From Oryzias latipes (taxonomy: Eukaryota > Chordata > Actinopteri > Beloniformes > Adrianichthyidae), in the NCBI RefSeq assembly GCF_002234675.1, contig NC_019866.2:3640642-3704641 (forward strand): a stretch of DNA of 64,000 nucleotides, in the 5' to 3' direction. How positions within the stretch are numbered: position 1 is the stretch's first letter; each line of letters opens with the position of its first letter. Shown one piece after another: positions 38,881-48,105 of the stretch. The translations under genes and the position numbers were made by a program. The notes under the pieces are model-generated. The model saw only the letters and a program-made list of their open reading frames with translations. It ran no database searches and had not been told where the DNA came from.

Positions 38881-40440
38881 GGAGATCGTCTCTGTCTTTG
38901 ACTCATCATTCGTGTCTTGACTGAATTAATGGGGACCATCATGTGTGTGCATGTTTGGGAAGCTCAGCTCATCGTTGACTAATTCAACCTGTTGGTTAGG
39001 AAGCTTTGATTTATTTCATTGTTTTTGCCACATTACAGAAAATTCAAGGCCGCTTGACCAGATAACCCTGATCCTTCCTTAGTCTCTTGACATTCCCTGG
39101 AAAAGTTTGGAAACCCTCCACAGCTAGAGGACACGTCCATGTTTGTGTGCAAAAGCCTCAACTGCTGCAGGTGAATTATTCCCCCTCGTAACCTAATGAG
39201 TCACGCAGCATTAAACTTGCAGATACAGGCTCTGCAAATAACAGACATACTGTTTTGTGTTGCAACGATGCAACCTGCTTTTTTTTCACACAAAAAAAAA
39301 AGACTAATTCTGCCATCCAGTTTGGAAAGATAGCAAACGGGTGTCGGTCGATTCTCCAATTACACTGATGACACAGGAAGAGCATTGCAGCACGAGAATA
39401 TCTGCTCGGAAGTAACTTGAGACGGGAGTAAGCTCCTGAGACTCATCTTTGATTTTTCTGTCCTGACTGACATTTTATAACCCTTTTGTTGATCACTATC
39501 GATCATTTGTAAATTCTACTATCAATGGAAAAGAGGTTAATTTTTTTTTTAAAACTGCTCGGATAAGAACACGTACAGCAAGTTTGAAGCAGTTTAAAAA
39601 TAATCGAACTGTTTGTTGGTTTGTGGACAACATTTCACTTTCAAAACAATAGAACAGGTTCTGTCAGTTCTTGAATCTTTGAAAAGAGTTTGACAAAAGA
39701 GCTGATGGAACGCTGCGGTAAACCTCCCTGTTTGGACATGTTGGGGATTTTTAATGGGGATTTTTTTCCTTACTAAAAAATAATTTCTTTGATTAAGATT
39801 TTGATGATTTTGTGTTTGACAGCAGTCAACAGTGTTTGAGAAATGGAATTAGTTAAGACAAGATCATTACTTTTTATTATTTCTCAAGTATTATTTGTTA
39901 GCTGCCTATGTTTATCATTTTTGATTGTCTCCTGTTTTTATGACACAGTTATACGATTCATGATTTCTCCATGAAACAGCGTGGGATTTAGCTGAAAAAA
40001 GGATATAACATTTTTGAGAAAATAATTAAACCAATATGATGAACCTAACACTCAAATAACAAATAATATTGATAAAAAAAAAAAACAAATTGAAGCAGAA
40101 GAAGTTGGATTCAAACATCTAGTTATTACCCTTAAAACACAATTTTAAGCTGTAAAGAGTTTTTATGTCTTAGGTAGACTATTCTAAGGCTGCAATTGTA
40201 GAAAAACAAATGTGTTTTAAAATGTGTTTTTTTTTTAATGTCATGTTATTGCCTAAAGGGCCCATGTTAGGGCTGTTTATCTGGAAATTCAATGCTTTGT
40301 TTTCACCACATCCTCTGTGATTTAAATTGCCAGGGCGGTTCAGCCTCTCCTAAAAAACGATTCTTGGCCTGGAATAAAAAGTATTTAGAAGAAAGATGTT
40401 ATTTTAATTTTAGATCTCTTGTAGAGACGAAAAGAAGCTA
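38881..40440. other. Intergenic DNA between PACSIN and snoRNA-host-like unit
   Basis: AT-rich; no supported gene. 'taaagggcccatgttagggc' at about 40255 resembles an end of the TTAA-flanked element type seen at 29068 and may be a fragment. Confidence 0.4.
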
Positions 40441-40441
40441 C

Positions 40442-40442
<1 letters not shown>

Positions 40443-40520
<78 letters not shown>

Positions 40521-40587
40521 TAATAACAACAACAATAATAATAATAATAATAACAATATAATATAACAATATAATAATAATAATAAA
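40443..40587. repeat. AAT/ATA trinucleotide microsatellite
   Basis: About 145 bp of nearly uninterrupted ATA repeats with a few ACA variants. It reads as poly-Ile or poly-Leu in spurious ORFs. It lies about 180 bp upstream of the TATA box of the snoRNA-host-like unit. Confidence 0.95.
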
Positions 40588-40687
40588 TTGTTGTTTACAT
40601 AAACCCTCGTTGGCATGTTTTTTTTTATACATTTAATTTTTAGGCATGAATTCAGTGTAATGCCAATCAGTGTTGTAATACTCCAGT

Positions 40688-40701
40688 CCACTAGGTGGCG
40701 A
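40688..40701 (+). promoter_or_regulatory. CTCF-like core motif
   Basis: CCACTAGGTGGCGA matches the published CTCF core consensus CCASYAGRKGGCRS at all but the last position. It sits 48 bp upstream of the TATA box. A chance match is possible. Confidence 0.4.
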
Positions 40702-40735
40702 TAACAAATTCAGCACACCTCTGGCAGACGCAGAG

Positions 40736-40743
40736 TTTATAAA
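40736..40743 (+). promoter_or_regulatory. TATA box of the snoRNA-host-like unit
   Basis: TTTATAAA, placed about 30 bp upstream of the presumed start of exon 1. Confidence 0.5.
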
Positions 40744-40898
40744 GCAGAAGAGGTGCATCCGTTTGAAATTCTTGCACAGAGTCAAATCAGCAGAACGCAC
40801 CGGTTAGAGTGGTAAGACCTCGATTCATCACCTTTTTGAAGCTTTGTATATTATAAATTAATATTTTTATGATTATGTCAGTAATTTACTATGTTAAG

Positions 40899-40906
40899 TG
40901 ACGTCA
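40899..40906. promoter_or_regulatory. Perfect CRE octamer
   Basis: TGACGTCA, about 130 bp downstream of the inferred start of the snoRNA-host-like unit, in its first intron. The same 15-base context (TGTTAAGTGACGTCA) occurs at 10710-10724. Confidence 0.45.
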
Positions 40907-41199
40907 CAACAGCGAATATGGATAACGATGTATCTATTATTATGCTTTTACGAAATGTCGCAGTCAGTATAACCCTTAATCGTTATTTATGAAGATTTAC
41001 TATAATAGTATTAATATTAAAAAATCATCGTACTTTTATACTGACCGGTGATAATACTTGGTATTATTCCTTTACTTGTGGAGGCCTCGTGCCCACGTGG
41101 TGAGGATGCTACAAGCTAGTAGCTAAACACTGCAGTCCAATCTAGCAGCGCCATCACGCTTTAGAAGTTTATTTTTCCTTAATTGAGCTTTAATCGGAC

Positions 41200-41288
41200 T
41201 TCTCCGCTGATGTTTTAGCACTGGGCTCTGAGTCTCCATGAAGAGGCTGTGCATCTTCGGCCTGACAAGCCGAGGTTTCTGAGGAGAA
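41200..41288 (+). ncRNA. C/D-box snoRNA-like RNA 1 (intron 1)
   Basis: A perfect 6-bp terminal stem, TTCTCC (41200-41205) with GGAGAA (41283-41288), closes a segment with a C-like box (CTGATGT, 41207-41213) and a perfect D box CTGA (41279-41282). Inside are CACTGGGCTC (41219-41228), an internal CTGA that could serve as D', and a 7-bp hairpin, CTTCGGC with GCCGAGG, at 41255-41275 (one G-T pair) with loop CTGACAA. The D box is 82 nt from the 3' splice site. The C box deviates from RTGATGA at both ends, so the class is likely but not certain. No target was assigned. Confidence 0.5.
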
Positions 41289-41447
41289 CGCTCACACAGC
41301 ACGTGGGTCCCTGGCATCGGGTCATGATGCTACACTAAACATGTGTTTCTTTTTCTGTTTGCAGAGTTCTGGTCAAACCAAATCTGGACCCTAACACTAA
41401 CAGGTTTGACATTTAGACTGGTTTTGATCGAAGATGCTGCTGCTGTG

Positions 41448-41537
41448 AGACTCTTGTGATGCCTTGCACTGGGCTCAGAGGAATCAGTGATGACACAAGT
41501 GCAACTCTGCTACTGACATGGCAGAGTCTGAAGAGAC
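41448..41537 (+). ncRNA. C/D-box snoRNA-like RNA 2 (intron 2), paralogue of RNA 1
   Basis: A C-like box GTGATGC (41456-41462) is followed by the same CACTGGGCTC block (41467-41476) at the same spacing as in RNA 1, then a perfect RTGATGA (41487-41493) that could be C or C'. Next comes a perfect 7-bp hairpin, ACTCTGC with GCAGAGT (41504-41527), with CTGACA in its loop, directly before the D box CTGA (41528-41531). The D box is 75 nt from the 3' splice site. The terminal stem is weak (TCTT with GAGA, one-base offset), so ends are approximate. Shared order of elements with RNA 1 suggests duplication. Confidence 0.5.
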
Positions 41538-41667
41538 AAACATCATGAAATCTGAATTAGATCATTTTGCTCTTTGATCTGACAGGTTTGTGTTTTTCTC
41601 CCACAGGTTTCTATCTGCGACCACTAACAAATCAGCCCGATCAATAAACTTGCCTGCAACTCTACCA

Positions 41668-44600
41668 TGTTCTCTGGTCTCATTTATATACACGGGTTTC
41701 AAACGAAAACTTTTTAAAAAAATAGATAAGAAAGGTTACCTTGTTTCTTGTTGCACATAGCAAAGTATATCCATGTTACTTTTGTTAAAAAAATTGCGAA
41801 GCTGAGGATGCTTTTTTAGGCTTTGATTGGAGGTCGAGACATATTTTAAAAAATGTACATTTGAATGGCTATAGATGCAGGATTTAACTGCTCTTTCTTT
41901 AGCCTCAAAAGGATGCCAAATCTTTCCAGAGTCCCATTTATAACTGCACTCGCAGAAAAAGTAGGCCAGTGGCCTCTAGGGATGAACCATGAGGAACCCA
42001 CATAGAAAAAAGTGAAATGCTTTACGAGGCTTCCCAACCCTATTTCTGCCTTGCTGTGTCCTGACTGTGACAGAGCACACCTGTTCTAGATATTTGGCTG
42101 CAGGTAAGGCTGAGAACCAGACAAGGTGGTAGACTTTGAGCATCAGGATCAACCGGCCATCCATCTTCAGAATCCACTAAATCCCCTTTTGGGATCCAAC
42201 CTAACTACTGTTTGGTAAACCCAGAAGTGGTTGACGGGACGGTGGCTGCAAAAGTCCAAGTCTGCTCTGCTGAAGATGCCCACACTCACCTGAAAATCTT
42301 CATTGTTATAAAGAAACATTCAACAATCAGAACAGTTTCTGTTTATTATATTTCTAACAATTTATTTCTTAAAACATCTGAAATTCATATATTTGTATGA
42401 ATGTGTGTATATGCATATAACATATACATATATATTCTGTAAGTTAACTTTATCAGCTCTTTTTTTTTTTGAAGATCTCTTAACTGAAATCGATTGCTTT
42501 CTATAGAGTCGGACCGATTCCCCCAGATGTTTTCGTCCAGTTGTATTCCGCGAGCGCTCGCTCTGTCAGCAGAGAAATGAGTCAAAGCTGTTTCTCATAG
42601 GTCATTTCAAAATTTGATCTGCTGGAGGTGTGGGCAAAAAGGTTTTGGCCCCAGTTTCTTTTCTTTTCCCCCCAGACCTGATGGAAGCAGAATCTGAGCC
42701 ACAATGTTCCTGTTTGGCCTTCTTTTAGATGAAATGACCTCAAAACCTCCAAAGGGAAATGTAAAAAGTCACAGTTGGTCATGAGAAGAAGATTGTTGCA
42801 TAATGTAGAGGTACAGGTGGATGAGCTGTGAGCACTTTGGCACATGTGACCGACCGTTTGCAGGAGCTGCTTTGTACAAACTGGAAGATGCGAATGAGAG
42901 GAAAAGAGCGCAAAAAGGCAGAGAACGGGTCAAACTGTATAGGAAGCAGAGCAGTTAAATAAACACATTTTACCTTTTCTTGTTAAACGTTATTTGGAAG
43001 ACAAAGATTCTTTAGAACTTTTCAGATTTCTCTTGTTTGTACATCTTAAATGATAGATGAACATTATTTTCATCGTCCTTAATGTTATTTCTTTTACATC
43101 TAAATATAATCTCTTTTTGCCCATCTGTCCATAAACGGGTACAAAACTAATCACTCGAAGAACCTCTGCAGAATCACACTTCACAGCCTGTGTGCACTTT
43201 GAGGAACAAACATGTAGAACTTTGCTTTTTTTTGCAAAAGTATACCGAGGAGAGCAGGAATGGCCGTCTAATTCACATTTGACAAAAGTGTTCGTGGACT
43301 TGAGGACAGCAGGAGAGGTGAAGGTAGAGGTCATGAAAGAGCCCTTATATTTGATCTCAGCAAAGCTACGACAACTAACGGAAAGTGGCAAAAAACAAAG
43401 GGAAACAAGAGTTTGTGGTGAATCAACGGGGGCTTGCTTACATGCAGGTTGGAAAATCCAAAAGTGACGCATCCTAAGATTAGGAAAAAAAATCTTGCCT
43501 CCATGGCAACAGCTGCTACATCCTTACAGCATCTGCATATTATTGAGTGGCAGCTAATTTAAAAAAAACTGAGAAAATTATACTTTGAGGCCTTTTTAAC
43601 ATTTTAAATGAAAGCTTCACAGTCTGACAACAGCAAGGTCAACATGTCAGAGAAATGTGCTTCACACTTGGTCGCTTTTTCACAGAAATTAAGCAATGGT
43701 CGGGGTCAAGTGCAACTTTTCAAAAATACCCTCACATACTTTAATATTAGTTACCACAATGATTATCTTCAGCAAACAGCTTAAAATAAAGAGGATCCCT
43801 CGGGAGCAACCTCTGAGTCTGCAAAGGCAAAGCGGGACTTCAATAACAGTAAGGACGATGATAGTAATGATAAAAAGTAACAACAAATCTCTTTGTATCA
43901 ATATTCCAGTGATCCCGTTTAAAGTTTAAAAAGTTTAAGAACAATCAGTGTATTAAAACTTAATGAAAGCATTTGTTCCTCCTCGGCCGGGCGTCTCGTC
44001 TCCTCCTGGGTTTTCCTTTCCGGGGAGAACTGCGTCTCCTGGAAGGAGCTGAGGGGGTTTGGTGGGAAAGAACACAAAAGAGGCAGTTTTTACTCTTCAT
44101 CCCCGCTCTCGCTTGAAGACTCCACCACTCAGAAGGTCTGAAGAAGGAGCATATAGCACCTGTCTTCATGCTGAAGAGATCTGTCTCTGACAAAAAAAAA
44201 TAAACATCCTTTGGAAGATTTCTCTTCACGTAAGTCCCACCTAACAGTTGAAAGCACGTCCCGTCTCCTGGATGCATTGTTGGATCCAAAAATTAAATGT
44301 GTCTATATAGAAGGTGTCCCAATAACTGTCACAGACACCTGGAGCGTCTACATGTTTGATGTATGCATGCAGGCTTGAGTGGTAGTAACTTGGGTGCCTG
44401 TGTGTGCACATCAATTATTTTCATTGTTTTTTACGTTGTTGGTCTGGGCACTTATTTTTGCTACAAATTGGTGATACAGTGACCAGTCTGTATATCTGTT
44501 GGCAGAATATGATAAAGAGCTTTAGGGTAACGTGTAATCCTGATGGCGGGACGCGCACTGAGAACAGAGCCCTAGCAGCCATGAGGTACAAACAACACGT

Positions 44601-45359
44601 GCCCAATCCAAGTCGAACACACAGCAAGCCTCCCTGCCTGGAACCAGGGACACCACTCATCCATCTGCTGCCTCGTCGCCTCTAAGACTCGAGGAAGAAA
44701 TACTGCTTTGTCACCAAGCACACAAATGCACCTTCTGCACACATTCATCAGCATTCACCCTGAACTGCTTCCTCCTCTCTGTGACGCGCGCACAAAAAGG
44801 CTGCACTCCTCAACGAAAAGGAGCCGCCAACTGAGGAGTGTGGGGACTGAAAACTCACCAATGGAAGTTTTTCACTGCATTTGGCCTGTAATGGTTCCTG
44901 CTAAGGACCTCATCACTGATTGGTGCTGCAGAAACAGAATCCTCTCACACATTGTAGATGAAGGGGGGTTTGTGTCTGAGCGTGTGTGTGTGAATCGGTC
45001 TGTGTCAGCCGTCCTTCCATCCTGGGGTTTCTTCAAGCCTTAAACTTTATTTCTCATACTCTTTAAAATCTGCCCCCCTCCCCCCTCTTCATTTGTCGTG
45101 TGAATCCCCTGTGGATAGCAGCACTGGCGTCTTCCTCCTTCACTGACTCCCAGGACTCCTCATTTCTCTCTGAGCTTCTCTTCGGAACAGACCTGCAGCC
45201 TCAGCTTCGACTCCCGTCCTCCATCCTCCTCTCCGTTTGTCCATCCCGAGGTGACAGGACAGAGATGGGAAAAGGGCTGCTGGATAATCTGTGGACAAAA
45301 GCACAGTTAGGACTTCCTAACTATAAAAGTTAAACAAGGATAAATTGTTGTTTTTTTTA
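41668..45359. other. Intergenic DNA between snoRNA-host-like unit and shank1
   Basis: No supported gene. Open frames of up to 160 codons (for example on the minus strand at 42990-43472) have no recognisable domain, no convincing splice context and ordinary AT-rich composition. 44700-45250 is somewhat GC-richer. Confidence 0.4.
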
Positions 45360-45600
45360 CCTTTCGGCATATCCCTCTAGGGTTCGCCACAGCAAATCAG
45401 CTTTCACTGATTTGGTTGTTTAGCCGAGATTTTTACACCGGGTGCCCTTCCTGTCACAACCCTGCATTTTATCCATGCTGGGGGCCGGTACAGGGGTCCC
45501 CCTTGTGGCTACGTAGTTAGGCAGCAGTGTGAAAGGTCTTGACCATGACCGACCCTGGCTTCCCATGTGCCAGTACTACACGAATTCAACTGAGGCATAC
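45360..45600. mobile_element. Teleost dispersed repeat fragment
   Basis: 'ggttcgccacagcaaatcag', 'tttttacaccgggtgcccttcctg' and 'ggggccggtacaggggtccc' resemble a very common fish interspersed repeat whose consensus reads 'ggtcgccacagcg', then 'tttacgccggatgcccttcctg'. Class not determined. Confidence 0.5.
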
Positions 45601-46094
45601 AGACGCTTCAAACAAGAATCAATCTATTCCTAAAATATTTTACAGGTGACTCATTTCCAGGAGATTCCACAAACATGAAAAGCTAGAGAGCATTTCTCCT
45701 CACATTCTGATACACCTGACCAGGTTATTTACTGGATTATAAAACTTCAACCTACACCTCTAGCTCACAATAAAACAACAAGTGTGACATCTCCAGATGA
45801 ATCAAATCTAGATGCTCTTACAGAAGTCAACAAGAAGAGGGCGCTGTTTGTCTATAATAAGGACCTCGACGCTTCTAGGAGTTTACTTGTAAATATATTG
45901 AAATGCGACCCACATCTATTTATATAAAACACTTTAACGTCCTTTTTAATGTTTAAAAAAATTACTTTTTTTCAAGAAAATGTTAAAGAGAATTGATCCT
46001 TTAAAAAGTTTACCTGGGATGCAATCAGGTGTTCAAAAGGGTTGGGTTTTAAAAAGAACCACTGACGGCTGAGAGACTGATCACAGAAAATCCC

Positions 46095-46343
46095 CATCCA
46101 TCCTTTCATCCATCCATCCATCTATTCATCCATCCATCCATCCATCCATCCATCCATCCATCCATCTATTCATCCATCCATCCATCCATCCATCCATCCA
46201 TCCATCCATCCACCCATCCATCCATCCATCCATCCATCCATCCATCCATCCACCCACCCATCCATCCATCCATCCACCCATCCATCCATCCATCCATCCA
46301 CCCATCCATCCATCCATCCATCTATTCATCCATCCATCCATCC
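46095..46343. repeat. ATCC tetranucleotide satellite
   Basis: About 250 bp of CATC/ATCC repeats with regular CACCC and CTATT variants. It may be a simple expansion or the repeat tail of a neighbouring retroelement fragment, since some fish LINEs end in GATG-type tails. Confidence 0.95.
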
Positions 46344-46459
46344 TCTGAACTCCTTTTAGGGTCATGGGGTCTAAGCCTTGCTACTGTTGGATGATGGTGT
46401 TCAGCCTGAACAGATTGTCGGCATGTTGCAGGGGCACACAATCACACACCCCTTAACAT

Positions 46460-46660
46460 ACACTGACAACCCTTGGGACACTTTAGAAGGACCAATGAAC
46501 CCACTAAGCATGATTTTGGACTGTTGGAGGAAGCCAGAGTGCCATGAGAAAACCTACACATGCATGAGGAGAACATGCAAACTCCACAAAGAAAGGTCTC
46601 AACTGGGATTTGAACCTTCTCACTGTGAGGCACCACCATGCAGGCCCCACAGTAAATTCC
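46460..46660. mobile_element. Teleost dispersed repeat with tRNA-like arm
   Basis: 'ccagagtgccatgagaaaac', 'ggagaacatgcaaactccac' and 'aactgggatttgaacc' match the widespread fish repeat whose consensus contains 'ggggagaacatgcaaactccacacagaaagg' and 'gggattcgaaccc'. It is degenerate and not a tRNA gene. Confidence 0.55.
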
Positions 46661-46895
46661 TCATAAAATGAAAAAAAAAAAAAAGTTTAACAACTATACA
46701 ATTTCCCTGTTTCAAAGTTTAAAAAGAAATCTCTGTGTCCCTATATGTAGCAAAAAGCTTCTTCTTGATCTTTAAAGCCACAAACTCATCACAGACAGAA
46801 AAGATTCGAGGAATTTTGACGTGTACATGTGGGTAAATTCTCAAATGTCACAACAAAAGTGATGATGCTAAAATTAGCACTTAATAAAACAAAGT

Positions 46896-47210
46896 TTTAT
46901 TTATTTATTTAACCTTTATTTAACCAGATAAGCTATTGAGAACGTGTTCTTATTTACAATAATGACCTAGTTCAAGGGTGTGGGAATTTTCTAAAAAACA
47001 AAAACTAGAATGATGCGATGCATTTAAACATGCAAGCACTTTACATGATTTTGCATTATTTTCTGCTGTCAGACTATGGTTTTAGTTTAGATGTGAGTGC
47101 TTAAAAAGCAGTTTCAGTTCATGTTACTTTGTAAAAGAGACATTACAAACGTTACCCCCCCCAAATTCCTTTAGAAACTGACACAATCTATTTAAAATAG
47201 ATGTTCAGGC
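46896..47210 (-). other. shank1: shank1 3' untranslated region (inferred)
   Basis: Sequence after the shank1 stop codon on the minus strand. The first AATAAA in that direction is at 46901-46896. That signal lies inside a repeat-like stretch ('atttaacctttatttaacc', 46906-46975) of a kind common in fish, so the polyadenylation site may be repeat-derived. Confidence 0.4.
46906..46975. mobile_element. Fragment of a common fish repeat
   Basis: 'atttaacctttatttaaccaga' and 'attgagaacgtgttcttattt' follow the consensus of a widespread repeat (TTTATTTAACCTTTATTTAACCAGG...TTGAGAACAAGTTCTCATTT). Only about 70 bp remain. Confidence 0.5.
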
Positions 47211-48105
47211 TCACCTGTCAATCACACTCCTCAAAGCTCGTTCTATATTCATGCGGTGGCCAACTCTTGTAACTCCCAAATCCAGGTAGTCTTCCTTCGT
47301 CAAGGAGGGTAGGTGGGTGCCATCAATCTCGTTGTCAAGGAATCGGTCTCTGTGTTCTCCCAAGTTCAGGTATCCCAGCCAGTCAGCAACGTCATACTTG
47401 GTCCAGTAGGGCAGGGGCTTGGAAGCAAAAGGCTTGGTGGGGGACGGGGGTGGTAAGTGGGGGTAACTCAGGCAAGTAGGTGGAGGGATAGGGTGTAGGG
47501 GCGGAGAAGATGTCCCAGACAGAAAGTGAGTTGGAGAAAGGGATCGAGATACCACCAAAGTGGAGTTTGGAGGAGGAGGTGCACCAGATGGAGCAAACAG
47601 GGGAGGGGAAGGTGAGAAATAAGGATCGCCAAGGGGGTTTCCAGGTGAGGGTGGGGTGATGGAACCACGGAGGTCATAGATGGCACTATACAGGGGTGAG
47701 GTAGGGAGCAGAGGAAGGGATGATGGGCGCGGCGGGCCCAGCTTGGGCCTTTCGGACGGGGAAATGAGCGGGCTTGGGGCTCTCCTGCGCTGAAGTACGT
47801 GGGATTCTGCTTTTCGAGAGTCTCGACTGGGGATGAACTGAAATTCTAGAGCTTTGGTCCGGTAGACAGGTCTGTGTTTGGGGGAGGTGGGGTACGGGGA
47901 ATAAGATGTCGGGGACACTGGGGAATGGGAACGTGGCGGCTGAGAGGCGGCTGGGGGCTGAGGTGAAGGTGATCGTCCCCAGTTGGGGTAGTGGGAAGCG
48001 GGGGTGGGAGATGGCGATAACGACGGCTGCGATAATGAGATTGGTGACGGGGACTGAGATCGAGCTGAGGGGGGGCTCAGAGCTGAAGCAGAGTCTTCTG
48101 AAAAT
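47211..48105 (-). CDS. shank1: shank1 terminal coding exon (proline-rich end and SAM domain)
   Basis: Acceptor TTTTGACAG, phase 2. It begins FSEDSASALSPPSARS, passes RRRAPSPLISPSERP and RPSSLPLLPTSPLYS, and ends with the SAM domain: YWTKYDVADWLGYLNLGEH, then THLPSLTKEDYLDLGVTRVG and HRMNIERALRSVIDR, TGA. The SAM domain polymerises Shank into sheets at the postsynaptic density. The stop codon is embedded in a perfect-looking splice donor, GACAG followed by GTGAGC. Confidence 0.95.

Larger units (their letters stand above)
40766..41667 (+). ncRNA. Three-exon noncoding unit, probable snoRNA host gene
   Basis: Visible parts in order: TATA box at 40736; exon 1 from about 40766 to 40811, ending before GTAAGA; exon 2 at 41365-41403 (TTTGCAG acceptor, AACAG before GTTTGA); exon 3 from 41607 (TCTCCCACAG acceptor); AATAAA at 41643-41648. 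The spliced RNA would be only about 150 nt. Its exons contain no ATG before the polyadenylation signal, so it is not protein-coding. Both introns contain a structured C/D-snoRNA-like segment about 75-82 nt upstream of the 3' splice site, the spacing known for vertebrate intronic C/D snoRNAs. A perfect CRE (40899-40906) and a CACGTG E-box (41094-41099) lie in intron 1. The start site is inferred from the TATA box. Confidence 0.55.

Noticed and set aside
40292..40691. Poly-Ile/poly-Leu open frames
   Set aside because: Translation of the AAT microsatellite.
46095..46343. Possible CRISPR-like array
   Set aside because: The repeat unit is four bases with no spacers; it is a simple tetranucleotide satellite.
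46600..46640. tRNA-like 'gggatttgaacc' arm
   Set aside because: Part of a degenerate dispersed repeat; no cloverleaf or promoter boxes.
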